NCBI GenBank assembly: GCA_012931725.1 | Contig: CM022946.1 | Span: forward strand, 45,666,360 to 45,730,359 | Direction: 5' to 3' | Length of the DNA: 64,000 bases | Origin: Litsea cubeba | Taxonomy: Eukaryota; Streptophyta; Magnoliopsida; Laurales; Lauraceae | Shown: piece by piece, positions 20,459 through 31,119 of the stretch | Layout of the letters: every line of letters starts with the position of its first letter | Numbering within the stretch: the stretch's first letter is position 1 | Notes under the pieces: model-generated | Databases searched by the model: none | Told to the model about the DNA's origin: nothing | Seen by the model: the letters and a program-made list of their open reading frames with translations, nothing else | Program-made: the position numbers and the translations under genes

Positions 20459-22388
20459 ATGGGCACCCCTAGGTTCGATTTAGATACTGAAGAGGGCATA
20501 GTCAGATTTAGGGCCGCTCACAATATTCCGGAGGGAGTCCTCCTCAAGCCGGCGGACTCCGTTGACTATGACACGATGCGCTGGTCCTGCGGCTGGATGT
20601 CGTTCCCTCTAATCTCCGTGATCGAGGGCGGGGTCAGATTTTCCCTGCACCCCTTACTTAGGGCTTGCCTCAGTACCTGGTCCCTTACCCCGTGCCAGCT
20701 GATGCCCAATGGCTATAAGGTCATCATGGGCACGGCGAAGCTGAACGAGATTCTGGGGACCGACCTGGGTGTCCACGATATCGAGGATACCTACGATATC
20801 TGCAAGGCTGGGGAAGGAAAATACTATCTCTGGGCGAAGCCGCAGCGAAGAGGCTTCGTCCTGGCCTTGGAGGATTCGAGTAAGAATGCCGAGGAAACTC
20901 TCTTCTGTGTGTCGGGGGACTGGGAGTTCGGCGCTGGCGAGAGCAAGAGGCTGATGGTCCCTCGTCGCCCCGGGACTGTCCCAAGTAAACACCGCTTCTT
21001 TTCTCTTACCTGCTTTGCTTGATTTTGATGATGCCAAGCCGATACTCTTAATGTCTGTTGTGCAGAGGTGGGCGCGAGGCGACGCCGAGCTGCAAGTGAA
21101 GGCTGGAGGAGGAACGCTGACGACATCAATAGGGTAGAAAGATACAAGGGGCACGAGACCAGGTCGGCTTGGAAGCTGCTCGGGTATACGCCAAGGTACC
21201 GTGGTCACTACAGGAGGACCGGAGTAGCCGAGGTGGACGAGGCGCACCCTGATCGTCCTACCGTCTCCATTGCTGTGCCTGCCGGGATCCCTTTGACCGA
21301 TCCTGCTGCGGGCCGAGCTGCGTCTGGTGCCGAGGCGTCCACTTCTAGTTCGGAGCCACCGAACCTGACGCAGATAGTGGATGCTTATTCTTCCGATCGG
21401 GAAGAAGACATGGAGGGAAGCTCGAGGGCGCCAGTTGTTAAGGATCTGGCGGCCAAGTTCAGGAGGGGGTCTTCCTCCTCTGCGGCGCCATCATCTGCCA
21501 GTACCCGCGCAGCTTCGGGCTCGGGGGGTGCTGGCGCCACTTCTGCTCCAAGCGAGGGAGTGCGGCGACGCTCGCCGGAGCGCCCGAGGGAGGGATCCCC
21601 GCCCAGGAAGAAGTCCAAGGCAGGGGAGAAGGACTCGGGGGCTGAACAGCCTCCGAAGGGCAGAACCCCTGCGCGGGCCCCCGAAGTCAAGGCTCCAACT
21701 GAAAAGAGTGCACCAACTGAGAAGAGTGCACCAGCTGAGAAGAGTGCACCAGCTGAGAAGAGTGTGCCGGCCAGCAAGTCAACCGGCGGGACGACCCGCG
21801 AGCTCACCATCTTGGCGGGGCAAGGGTCTGGATCGGCCTCCGGACCCCGAACTGCCTTGGCGCCATGGAGACCGAGGATGGAAACGCAACCCGGTAAGCC
21901 TCTGAACGTCGAGGATCAGCTGATGGGGAACGCCGACGTCATCGGAGCTCTCGCCAAGGTCTGCGCTCTGCCGCGGGACATGGAGACGCACGAGAGGTTC
22001 GACAACGAGAGCTTGATGGTCTCAGCGATTCAGGCTAACCTTCTGGTAAGTGTTTTCAGCGTTTTTCTTCAAGTGATTTAGCTCGACTGCCCCAGTTTGA
22101 CCCATCTTTCTTATTTGCAGAACGTGCAGAGGCTCCTGACCGTGGTGGGGAGGAGCGACAGGAATGCTGCGAGGGTCACTCAGCTGGAGTCTGAGAGGGA
22201 GAGGCTGAAGAAGGAGATAGAAGAGGTGAAGAAGGGAATGGAGGGGCTGAAGAAGGCTAGCGTCGAAGAGTCTGCTCGGCTGGCGTCGGCTCTGGCTGAC
22301 GTTGCCGAACTCACGTCGAGAGCTAACCATCTGAAAGGTGAAGTCTGGGCGAGGAACAAGAGGACCGCCGAGCTAGAGTCGGAGCTGG
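20459..22388 (+). pseudogene. Antisense gene of element B, 'putative gypsy-type transposon' family, truncated in its last exon
   Basis: Exons 20459-20984, 21066-22045 and 22121-22388 join in phase. The exon 1 domain parallels element A (IPEGVLLKPAD, GWMSFPLISVIEGGVRF, TPCQLMPNGYKVIMG, GVHDIEDTYDICK). Exon 2 has the basic GARRRRAASEGW start, KLLGYTPRYRGHY, an acidic/Ser linker and an 18-bp repeat encoding five A/V-P-x-x-K-S units (about 21690-21775). Exon 3 is coiled coil (LESERERLKKEIEEVKKGM) and stops where the LTR of element C begins, so about 120 codons are missing from this side. All splice borders match the positions used in element A. Function unknown. Confidence 0.8.
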
Positions 22389-22580
22389 TGATAAGTACTT
22401 AATTATTAAGTAATTAGAGACTTAATTGCCTTTCCATCACCTTCATTCGTGTTTAATTCCGTTGATTTCATATAATTTTACACGAATATTGGTTTTTGGT
22501 CAATTGCAGAAATTTGATGAAGAATGAAGCTTCTGGTGGATGAATGGATCAAATAGAGAGTAAAGAAACCGGTCCCCATC

Positions 22581-22935
22581 AGTCAACCGCAAATTCTACC
22601 GGTACAAGTGGCTGATATTCCAGCACAGAGGCTGATCATGAGAATTCCATCTGTCAACCGGTATTTCTACCGGTAGAAATGGCTGACCCTGAGATTTCCA
22701 TCAGTCAACCGCAAGTTCTACCGGTAGAAGTGGCTGATATTCTAGCAGAGCGGCTGATCATGAGAATTCCACCTGTCAACCGGTATTTCTACCGGTAGAA
22801 ATGGCTGACCCTGAGATTTCCATCAGTCAACCGCAATTTCTACCGGTAGAAGTGGCTGATATTCTAGCAGAGGTTTGGACATGAGAAATTCATCTGTTAA
22901 ACCGGTAGTTCTACCGGTAGAACACTCGGATTTGG
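22581..22935. repeat. 122-bp tandem repeat (2.9 copies) carrying the palindrome TTCTACCGGTAGAA
   Basis: Units start at 22581, 22703 and 22825. Each full unit carries two ACCGGT sites in alternating contexts (agtcaaccgca...ttctaccggtagaagtggctgat and gtcaaccggtatttctaccggtagaaatggctgac). TTCTACCGGTAGAA is a perfect 14-bp palindrome. The array lies upstream of the TATA box in U3, so it may be an enhancer or a host-factor binding array. That role is inference. Confidence 0.9.
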
Positions 22936-22984
22936 ATAGAATTTTAGTTTTTGGGGCAGTTTTGTAATTAAAGTTGTGGGAACC

Positions 22985-22992
22985 TATATAAA
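22985..22992 (+). promoter_or_regulatory. TATA box of the element C LTR
   Basis: TATATAAA downstream of the 122-bp repeats. Transcription would start about 30 bp further on. Confidence 0.6.
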
Positions 22993-23865
22993 GCATGATA
23001 ACTCGAAAATTAGGGCTATCTTGGGATTGTGTTAGTTTCCCAGCAGCCTCCTTTCCTTTTTCTCTCTTTCTTCCTTAGAAAAATGTAAAGGTAGTTTCTA
23101 TTGAAGATGGGTGTTCAATTTGGTTCAATTCTTGTTTTAAGACAGAATTCTTCATATTAATTCAAGTTTTATTAGAGGTAAGCTTTCAATTATGTTCTTA
23201 CTATTCTCTTACTTTCATTTAATCTGTTTGAAGACTTCTCCATTAATGGAGGGGTAGAATTTCAGATGGTTTAACCTAAGGGGAATTCAACCTGGGTTTT
23301 GTATGGTTTATTCTTCCTGATTATGTTTTCATGATAAAAGATAATTTGCATTGATGTTCTGCTTCAAGAAATCATAATTGAGATGTTAAGCCTTTGACTA
23401 ATTGTGTTCATCTAAGATGATACAACTAGTGCTTGGGTCGATGACTCTCAGATTATCGAAATGAATGTCTAGGAATCTCTTTGGGAATTATTCACTTAGA
23501 TTGATATTTGATTTTCACGAAGAAATCTTCCAGGTGAGAACTGGATTGATTCAATTCTTATCTGCGTAATGAAGAGGAAGATGAAACCATAGAAATCTAG
23601 GTGGTTTGAACCCTAGGTTGAACCATCTCTTTAGCATAACATTTTCATTCAGTTTTCTGCAGTTTTAATCAGTCCTTAGCTTAGAATTAATTACACCCAT
23701 CGAACAAAAGTTGGTCACTCTCGACCGAAAGAAGTCCTCTAGAGCTGAAACCCTAGTCCGTTCTCTGTGGATTCGACCTCTTCAAGAGTGAAGTGCTACA
23801 CAGCGATAAATCATGTCCTCCGCTTAGGACAAATCCACCATCATAAATCAAAGAGCAAGCATTTC

Positions 23866-23883
23866 TGGCGCCGTTGCCGGGGA
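23866..23883 (+). other. Element C primer binding site
   Basis: TGGCGCCGTTGCCGGGGA, the primer site typical of Athila elements, four bases after the LTR end. Confidence 0.88.
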
Positions 23884-23997
23884 ACGGCAATTGAGGTAAA
23901 ACAGCTTTGTGAGTATTTCTTCTAGTTCTTTTGTTCTTTTTTTTTATTTCTTTTAGAATTAGGTGATTATTTTGATAATTGGGGTTGTTTGTTGTAT

Positions 23998-26900
23998 ATG
24001 TCCTCTCATTACCGTAGGAACATACACAACAGATTGGTCAGAGTAGATCTTGAAGAAGTTCCGATATTTGATTGGCCAGGAATCGACATTTTTGTTGACC
24101 TGCATCTGCCCGATCCTACTTTGGAACCAATGGCGAATCAACAGAATAATAATGACCCCCGTCATCAACATAATCAAGCTCTACCACCTAGGACAATGGA
24201 TGATTATTTGACTCCTAGGTGGACTGATGCTCCATCTTGTATTGTAGATGAAGCTCAGGGTGCAAATGCATATCAGGTCAAACCAAATGTTTTGACTCAT
24301 ATTCCCAATTTTCATGGAATGACATCTGAAATGCCCTATTTGCATGTCAAAGAGTTCAATGCCATAATTGAAACCATGTGCCCTGCAACTCAAAGAGAGT
24401 CAGCCAAACTTCGACTGTTTCCTTTCTCTTTGAAGGGGAATGCCAAAAATTGGTTGAACAATCTGAGATCTGTGCGAATCACCACATGGGATCAATTGCA
24501 AAGAGAGTTTTATAAAAAGTACTTTCCTCATCAGAAAACAATTGCTTTAAAGAAGAATATCCAGAGTTTTGCTGAAAAAGAGGGAGAGTCTTTTCATCAA
24601 TGTTGGGATCGGTTTCATGAGACGTTGAACTTGGTCCCTCATCATGGTTTTACTATCCCTGAGTTGGTTACGATCTTTTATGAGGGATTGAGTTCAACAA
24701 ATAAACAGTTCATTGATATGATGTGCAATGGTACTTTCCGTGCCAAGGAACCGCATGAAGCTTATGCATATTTAGAGAGTTTGGCAGAGCAGTATCAGGT
24801 TTGGGACACTACCAATCCTAATGATAGAACTACTCCAAATGTGTTTCCTAGTGTTCCTAATGCAGGAAAATTTACTCTGAGTGAGAAGGAGGATTTGAGT
24901 GTTAGGATAGCTCAACTTACCCGTCAGATAGAAGGTCTAGAGCTGAAAAGAGTTAGTGAGATTACTCCTACATCAGTTGCTCAAGTGGAGCAATTGTGTG
25001 CAATTTGTTCACAAAATGATCATGGTACAGACAATTGTCCTACCATTCCTTCCATTAAGGAGTTGCTCCATGGTAACCCTCCATATGATATCAATGCTGT
25101 GAGTCCCCAGCAGAAATCTTCTTCTCAATCTAACCAATTTCAGAATTTCAACCCTAGGTACAATGATCATCCTAATTTTCGGTGGAGGGACAACCCTCCC
25201 CAATCCCACAATCTTGGTTCTATGGGTTTTCAGTCTCAGCCCAATCAAAATCAAGGGCAATTTCCTCAGTCTAATCAAAATCAAGGGCAATTTCCTCAGT
25301 CTAATCAGAGTCAAGGGCAATTCTTTCATTCTGCTCCACAATATCAGCAGCAGAGATTCCCATCTCAGCAACATTTTCCACCTCATTCTTATCAGCACTT
25401 TCAACAACAAGGACCCCCACAGGGTCATGCTCCATATCAGCCTCCCCATAAGAGAAGTCTAGAAGATACCTTTCAAGCCTTTTTGAGTAGTCAGACTTCC
25501 ATCAATGAGCAGAACAACAGGACTCTTGAGAACATCAAATCTCAATTAACTACACTTACCAATGCGATGAGTGCTAGTCAAACCACAAGGGGTGCCTTGC
25601 CTACCCAAGCTATTCCAATTGTTCAAGGCCAGCATTTTGTGGAAGATTCAGGTGGGTCGGATGCTCAAGTGGAGCATCTTAAAGCTGTCACCATTCCGAG
25701 GAGTGGTAAGATCATTGATAATACCATCACTCCCAAGCAAAGTAAGCCTGAATTTTCTACTTCCAAAGCACCTCCTGCTTTGCAAGAAGTGGAGGAGCCT
25801 AAGAATTCTGAGGCTGGGGATGAATCTTCAAAGAAGTCTAATGTGTCCAATGAACCAAAGAAAGTTGAGTCTTCCACTTCTACCATTCAAGACCCTAGAG
25901 TCCAAGCTTTCCAACCCCCAGCCCCTTTCCCTCAGAGGCTGAGAGGGAAATCCAAGCCAGACCTTGCAGAGTCTCTTAGGGAGCTTTTCTCTCAAGTCAA
26001 GCTCAACATTCCTCTCTTGGATGCTATCCAACACATTCCTGTCTATGCGAAGTATCTTAAGGACTTGTGCACTTACAAACGCAAGTTCTTGCATCAAAAT
26101 AAGGTTCTCCTAGCAGCTAATGTCAGTACCACCATCTCTGGTTCTCTTCCTCCAAAATTCAAGGATCCTGGTTGTCCGTGCATTTCAGTAGAGATAGGGG
26201 GAAAGAAGATAGAGAGAGCTTTGTGTGATCTAGGGGCGAGTGTCAATCTTCTACCATATTCTGTTTATCTCCAACTTGGGTTGGAGGAACTTCAGCCCAC
26301 CTCGATTACACTTCAGCTGGCCGATAGGAGTGTTAGAGTCCCAAAGGGGATTTTGAAGGATGTATTAGTTCAGATAGGGAGTTTCGTGTATCCCGCAGAT
26401 TTCATTGTGTTGGACACATGTCCAAATCAAGGGGTTAGTGACCAAGCCCCTATCATTCTAGGTCGTCCTTTCCTAGCCACCATAGATTCAGTCATCAAGG
26501 TTAGGAATGGGAATATGTCCATCACCTTTGGAAACATGACCCTTGATCTGAACATCTACAATGTCGCCTCCCAATTGGGAGATGATGAGGAGATACATGA
26601 GGTGAGTTTGGTAGAGAGCTTGGTTCAAGAACAAGTGAACACACATTCGTATACAGATCCATTAGAGACATTCTTGACCCAAGAGGAGAGGGAGTTTCTT
26701 GAATCCCCTGAGGTAGAGTATCTTTACTCTCTATTGGATGATATTGAGGAGGTAAAGGGTGCTACATTTTGGACACCCAAGTTTGAGGAGCTTCCGAAAT
26801 CGGAATCTAAGTCAATGCCTAGCAGTGAGAAGGCCCCTACACTTGAGTTGAAACCCTTACCTTCTTCGGTAAAGTATGCTTTTCTTGGAGTTGATGAGTC

Positions 26901-28017
26901 ATATCCTGTGGTGATTTCCTCTTCTCTTGAGGAACACCAAGAGACCCAGCTTTTGGAGGTCTTAGGTAGGCACAAAAGAGCAATTGGGTGGACCTTAACT
27001 GATATACAAGGGATTAATCCCTTAATTTGCACCCATAGGATTCATTTAGAGGATGATGTCAAACCTTCCCGTCAACCCCAGCGTAGATTAAACCCTGTTC
27101 TGAAAGATGTGGTAAGGAAGGAGGTTCTGAAACTGCTAGATGCTGGGATTATCTATCCTGTAGCTGATAGCAAATGGGTGAGTCCTATTCAAGTAGTGCC
27201 TAAGAAGGCAGGGGTAACTGTTGTGGCTAATGAACAAGGAGAATTGATCCCTACTAGAGTTGCCACGGGGTGGAGAGTCTGCATTGATTACCGAAAGCTT
27301 AATGCCAGTACAAAGAAAGATCACTTCCCTCTTCCTTTCATTGATCAGGTTTTAGAGAGAGTGGCAAGTCACACTTTCTACTGCTTTTTGGATGGCTATT
27401 CTGGATATAATCAGATTGAAGTGTCTTTGGAAGATCAAGAGAAGACCGTTTTCACTTGTCCCTTTGGGACCTTTGCTTATAGGCGCATGCCTTTTGGATT
27501 ATGCAATGCCCCTGGCACCTTTCAAAGGTGCATGATGGGTATTTTTGATGACATGGTCGGAGACTTCTTGGAGGTGTTCATGGATGATTTTTCTGTTTTT
27601 GGAGATAGCTTTGCAGGGTGTTTAAAGAATTTAGAGAAAGTCCTAGAGAGGTGTGAGGAGAAGAAGTTGGTTTTAAATTGGGAGAAGTGTCACTTTATGG
27701 TGACACAAGGGATTGTCTTAGGCCATATAGTGTCTCCTAGAGGTATTGAGGTAGACAAGGCAAAGGTGGAGTTGATCTCACAATTACCTTCTCCCAAGTG
27801 CGTCAAGGATATACGATCCTTCTTAGGTCACTGTGGTTTTTATAGGCGCTTCATTCGTGCTTTCAGCGCTATTGCACGCCCTTTGTGCAATCTTTTGACC
27901 AAAGATGCACCATTTGTTTGGACCGAGGCTTTTGAAAAAGCATTCAGCGCTTTGAAAGCGTGCCTCACTTCCCCACCTATTATGCAAGCCCCGGATTGGA
28001 CTCTCCCTTTTGAATAG
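23998..28017 (+). CDS. Element C Gag-protease-reverse transcriptase (stop codon before RNase H)
   Basis: Start chosen at the ATG at 23998. Gag/capsid region near residues 110-250 (LFPFSLKGNAKNWLNNL, FYKKYFPHQK). A CCHC zinc knuckle CAICSQNDHGTDNC lies at about 24998-25039. A Gln/Asn-rich stretch with repeated NQNQGQFPQS follows. The protease active site is CDLGASVNLLP (Asp-Leu-Gly). RT carries WRVCIDYRKLNASTKKDHFP, GLCNAPGTFQRCM and the catalytic FMDD (about 27580). The frame ends at TAG 28015-28017, in frame with the next ORF, just before the RNase H motif MCDASDYAIGAVLGQR. The stop probably replaces a hydrophobic codon. Apart from this stop the polyprotein is open over 5.7 kb, so the copy is young. 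Confidence 0.92.
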   Translation: MSSHYRRNIHNRLVRVDLEEVPIFDWPGIDIFVDLHLPDPTLEPMANQQNNNDPRHQHNQALPPRTMDDYLTPRWTDAPSCIVDEAQGANAYQVKPNVLTHIPNFHGMTSEMPYLHVKEFNAIIETMCPATQRESAKLRLFPFSLKGNAKNWLNNLRSVRITTWDQLQREFYKKYFPHQKTIALKKNIQSFAEKEGESFHQCWDRFHETLNLVPHHGFTIPELVTIFYEGLSSTNKQFIDMMCNGTFRAKEPHEAYAYLESLAEQYQVWDTTNPNDRTTPNVFPSVPNAGKFTLSEKEDLSVRIAQLTRQIEGLELKRVSEITPTSVAQVEQLCAICSQNDHGTDNCPTIPSIKELLHGNPPYDINAVSPQQKSSSQSNQFQNFNPRYNDHPNFRWRDNPPQSHNLGSMGFQSQPNQNQGQFPQSNQNQGQFPQSNQSQGQFFHSAPQYQQQRFPSQQHFPPHSYQHFQQQGPPQGHAPYQPPHKRSLEDTFQAFLSSQTSINEQNNRTLENIKSQLTTLTNAMSASQTTRGALPTQAIPIVQGQHFVEDSGGSDAQVEHLKAVTIPRSGKIIDNTITPKQSKPEFSTSKAPPALQEVEEPKNSEAGDESSKKSNVSNEPKKVESSTSTIQDPRVQAFQPPAPFPQRLRGKSKPDLAESLRELFSQVKLNIPLLDAIQHIPVYAKYLKDLCTYKRKFLHQNKVLLAANVSTTISGSLPPKFKDPGCPCISVEIGGKKIERALCDLGASVNLLPYSVYLQLGLEELQPTSITLQLADRSVRVPKGILKDVLVQIGSFVYPADFIVLDTCPNQGVSDQAPIILGRPFLATIDSVIKVRNGNMSITFGNMTLDLNIYNVASQLGDDEEIHEVSLVESLVQEQVNTHSYTDPLETFLTQEEREFLESPEVEYLYSLLDDIEEVKGATFWTPKFEELPKSESKSMPSSEKAPTLELKPLPSSVKYAFLGVDESYPVVISSSLEEHQETQLLEVLGRHKRAIGWTLTDIQGINPLICTHRIHLEDDVKPSRQPQRRLNPVLKDVVRKEVLKLLDAGIIYPVADSKWVSPIQVVPKKAGVTVVANEQGELIPTRVATGWRVCIDYRKLNASTKKDHFPLPFIDQVLERVASHTFYCFLDGYSGYNQIEVSLEDQEKTVFTCPFGTFAYRRMPFGLCNAPGTFQRCMMGIFDDMVGDFLEVFMDDFSVFGDSFAGCLKNLEKVLERCEEKKLVLNWEKCHFMVTQGIVLGHIVSPRGIEVDKAKVELISQLPSPKCVKDIRSFLGHCGFYRRFIRAFSAIARPLCNLLTKDAPFVWTEAFEKAFSALKACLTSPPIMQAPDWTLPFE

Positions 28018-29754
28018 ATGTGTGACGCCAGTGACTATGCCATTGGTGCTGTTTTGGGTCAAAGAAGAGGTAAGGTCCCTTTTGCTATTGCTTATGCAAG
28101 CAAAACTTTAAATGATGCTCAGGTCAATTACACCACCACAGAGAAAGAGTTGCTAGCTGTGGTCTTTGCTCTTGATAAGTTCAGATCATATATCATAGGT
28201 TCTCCTATTGTTGTTTTTACTGATCACGCAGCGCTCAAGTATCTGATGAGCAAACAAGACGCAAAAGCGCGTCTCATTCGGTGGGTTTTGTTGCTCCAAG
28301 AGTTTAATATCACTATCAAGGATAAGAAGGGTGTTGAGAATGTAGTCGCAGATCATCTTTCGCGACTTGATTTTGAGGATAAGTCATCCCATCTTCCAGT
28401 CCTTGATTCTTTTCCCGATGAGCAGTTGTATTCAGTGTCGACATGTCCGTGGTATGCGGATATCGTCAATTATCTCGTGACAGGGCAGCTTCCTAGTGAC
28501 TGGACTTCTCAAGTGAGGAGGAGATTCTTAGTAGAGGTAAGAAAGTACGCTTTCGATGATCCTGATCTTTACAAGTATTGTGCTGATCAGATTATTAGGA
28601 GGTGTGTACCGGAGTCGGAGCAACAGAGTATCTTGTCATTCTGCCACACTGAGGCGTGTGGGGGTCACTTTTCTTCAAAAAAGACCACTGCAAAGATTTT
28701 GCAGTGTGGCTTCTTCTGGCCCACTCTTTTTAGAGATGCCCATGAGTTCTGTCGAACTTGTCATCAATGTCAGCAATTAGGAGCTATTTCCAAGAGGAAT
28801 GCCATGCCCCTTCAGCCCATGCTTATCATAGAGATCTTTGATTGCTGGGGTATAGATTTTATGGGTCCTTTGCCTATCTCTTATGGGTTCCTCTACATCC
28901 TTCTGGCTGTAGATTATGTGTCCAAGTGGGTAGAGGCTATTCCCACTAAGACCAATGACCACAAGGTTGTGGTCAAATTCATGAAGGAGAATATCTTGTC
29001 TCGGTTTGGGATGCCCAAGGCCATGATTAGTGATCAAGGCACTCACTTCTGTAATCGTCCATTCGCGGCCTTGATGGCCAAGTATGGGATCACTCATAAG
29101 GTGTCCACTGCCTATCATCCTCAAACTAATGGGCAAGCTGAGTTAGCCAATAGGGAGATCAAGCATATTTTGGAAAAAACTGTGAATCCTAATAGGAAGG
29201 ATTGGTCAACTAGGTTGACTGATGCCTTATGGGCCTATCGTACGGCCTACAAGACAATCTTAGGAATGTCTCCGTATAGGCTTGTCTATGGCAAGACGTG
29301 TCATCTTCCTGTTGAAATTGAGCATAAAGCATTTTGGGCTCTCAAGACGTTGAATTTCTCTTTACCCAAAGCAGGTGTTCTTAGGAATTTTCAAATGAAT
29401 GAGTTAGAAGAGATGAGGAGAGAGGCTTATGAGAATGCTAGCATCTACAAGTCCAAAGTCAAAGCTTTTCATGATAAACACATTGTGAGGAAAGACTTTC
29501 AGGTGGGACAAAAGGTCCTTTTATATAACTCAAAACTTCATCTCCACCCAGGTAAGTTAAGATCAAGATGGACTGGACCTTATTTTGTGCATAAAATCTA
29601 CCCTCATGGAGCTATTGATGTTTTTAATAACAATGATGGAAAGATTTTTAAAGTAAATGGGCAAAGACTTAAGCCATTTTTGGAGAATTTTTCAAAAGAG
29701 GACATTGTGGAAGAATTAGTGGACCCGGTTTATCCGGAAGCCACTAGTTCTTAA
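28018..29754 (+). CDS. Element C RNase H and integrase (in frame after the TAG)
   Basis: Continues the polyprotein frame. RNase H: CDASDYAIGAVLG, TTTEKELLAVVFAL, FTDHAALKYL. Integrase: zinc-binding H-H-C-C segment (HTEACGGHFS...CRTCHQCQQ), core with GIDFMGP, MISDQGTHF and NGQAELANRE (the D, D, E residues), and a C-terminal part ending before the TAA at 29752-29754. No chromodomain was noticed, consistent with Athila. Made only as part of Gag-Pol, so expression needs readthrough of 28015-28017 or an undamaged copy elsewhere. Confidence 0.92.
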   Translation: MCDASDYAIGAVLGQRRGKVPFAIAYASKTLNDAQVNYTTTEKELLAVVFALDKFRSYIIGSPIVVFTDHAALKYLMSKQDAKARLIRWVLLLQEFNITIKDKKGVENVVADHLSRLDFEDKSSHLPVLDSFPDEQLYSVSTCPWYADIVNYLVTGQLPSDWTSQVRRRFLVEVRKYAFDDPDLYKYCADQIIRRCVPESEQQSILSFCHTEACGGHFSSKKTTAKILQCGFFWPTLFRDAHEFCRTCHQCQQLGAISKRNAMPLQPMLIIEIFDCWGIDFMGPLPISYGFLYILLAVDYVSKWVEAIPTKTNDHKVVVKFMKENILSRFGMPKAMISDQGTHFCNRPFAALMAKYGITHKVSTAYHPQTNGQAELANREIKHILEKTVNPNRKDWSTRLTDALWAYRTAYKTILGMSPYRLVYGKTCHLPVEIEHKAFWALKTLNFSLPKAGVLRNFQMNELEEMRREAYENASIYKSKVKAFHDKHIVRKDFQVGQKVLLYNSKLHLHPGKLRSRWTGPYFVHKIYPHGAIDVFNNNDGKIFKVNGQRLKPFLENFSKEDIVEELVDPVYPEATSS

Positions 29755-31119
29755 TCTTTCTTGACTCTGTTAGTTGCCATCTTGCATGCAATTTGTTTTT
29801 CCCTGTTTAATGTCTTTATCTCTTTGTGTGCTTGATTGGCCTAATTGCATCTTAAAATAAATAGCGGATGATGCTACTCCGTATCACCTCGTTCTTTAGT
29901 GTGATGTCTTGGAATTTGACTTTAAAAGACCAACAATTCATTCTTCATTTCTATCATTTGAAAAGTGGATGGTTTTTGGGGTACACCATCTGTGCTTGCC
30001 CTGTTTTTGTTTCTAACTAATAATTGGTGTCTAAGTCTCAGCAGGTTATTCATACTACAGCACCAACCTTCGTAGATTGGTAACTTCGTTCCTCTCTTTT
30101 CCCTTTGTTCTGAGTTGTTTTACTCATTGAGGACAATGTTTCATACGAGTTGGGGGGGGGGGGGGGAAGAAGCATGAATTTCATTCATGCATTTAGTTAA
30201 TTTTTCATGCATATAGTTACTTTTTCACAATTTAGAATTTGCAAATACAAGCCTTGCATTCATTTCATTGCAGTTCTCATTTGGAGTTTCAACTTTCGTG
30301 AAATACATGATGTATGCCTTCTTTGATTACTATGTGTCTTTGAATGATTGTGTGAGTTACTCATCACATTGAATTGAATTCGTACCATATCCCTTGTTTT
30401 TTTTTAGAGTGCTTTGAGTGATAGAGTGGTTTCCACACACTTGCAAGTTCATACTTTTGTAGCCTTGAATTGCATTCATTTTACCTCTTTTAGAAGTGGT
30501 GACACAAATTGTTAATACAAGGAAATTTGTTGTTTATAAAACCAGAAAAGAGTCACCCTTGTACCCTTGTTTGAGCCATGTTTTATATTCCCTTATTCTT
30601 GTGCTAAACCTTAGGGAACCGGTGTAAAGGAGGCAAGGAGGAATGGGGGGTTTTGGGGTGATTTCTGCAGGCGGAATATGGTTGTGTTATAAAAAAATTG
30701 GGCTTGGTTATGATGAGTCTAAGGATGACTTTGAAGTGAAGATGATCTTCTATGTGTGGCTGTGGGTTTGTGATTGACTGATATAAGATACTCTATTCAT
30801 TGAGACTTCTTCTCTACTGGTATTGGAATTCGCGAATAAGTCACTTAGTTGGACTTAAATGAGATTCATTCCCAAATCAATCGTTTCATAAAAGTTTTGA
30901 AAATCAGAGGAAGGATGTGTTGGATTTTTAGCCAAGTCGTTAAAAAAAAAAAAAAAAAAAAGTGAATGAATGGCAGTACCGGTAGAAATACCGGTTCAAA
31001 AAGAAACATTTGAGGCAGAGAAGCTAGAATTTTTTTTACTAAGTCTCCACCGATAGTTCTACTGGTAGAATTCTCTCTACCGGTATTTCTACCGGTAGAA
31101 AGTGCGGGCCCAGGCAACC
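29755..31119 (+). other. Element C 3' spacer, non-coding
   Basis: AT-rich, no ORF. It includes a run of 15 G (30152-30166) after a caatgtttcatacgagtt stretch, a layout common in the 3' part of Athila elements. Three further ACCGGT/TACCGGTAGAA motifs lie at about 30978-31100, close to the end where element D begins. The bases caacc (31115-31119) are the expected target duplication of D. Confidence 0.6.

Larger units (their letters stand above)
19062..22388 (-). mobile_element. Element B: Tat-type LTR retrotransposon, left part only, interrupted by element C
   Basis: Contains, left to right, an LTR (3' LTR in element orientation), a PPT and an antisense spliced gene that is cut inside its last exon by the LTR of element C. 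LTR ends, PPT and antisense gene resemble element A, so B is a related, clearly different subfamily. Its gag-pol and other LTR are expected beyond 64000, on the far side of C, D and E. Confidence 0.85.
22389..23861 (+). repeat. Element C 5' LTR (about 1473 bp)
   Basis: Left edge TGATAAGTACTT follows the broken exon of element B. The right edge is placed at the CA at 23861, four bases before the PBS. It contains three near-copies of a 122-bp unit (22581-22935) and a TATA box TATATAAA at 22985-22992. Both edges are inferred from the neighbours because the second LTR is outside the window. Confidence 0.72.
22389..31119 (+). mobile_element. Element C: Athila-type Ty3/Gypsy retrotransposon, 5' part, interrupted by element D
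   Basis: Plus-strand element with 5' LTR (22389-23861), PBS, gag-pol and a long 3' spacer. RT and integrase sequences and the TGGCGCCGTTGCCGGGGA primer site fit the Athila lineage. No env-like ORF was seen after pol. No 3' LTR appears before the LTR of element D at 31120, so the 3' end must lie beyond 64000. It interrupts exon 3 of the element B antisense gene. The expected target duplication is gctgg (22384-22388). Confidence 0.88.

Noticed and set aside
29755..31119. Env-like ORF after Athila pol
   Set aside because: Looked for because some Athila elements have one; no ORF of useful length is present.
30960..31119. 3' LTR of element C
   Set aside because: Only the ACCGGT palindromes are shared with 22389-23861; the LTR start sequence is not found, so the 3' LTR is not in the window.
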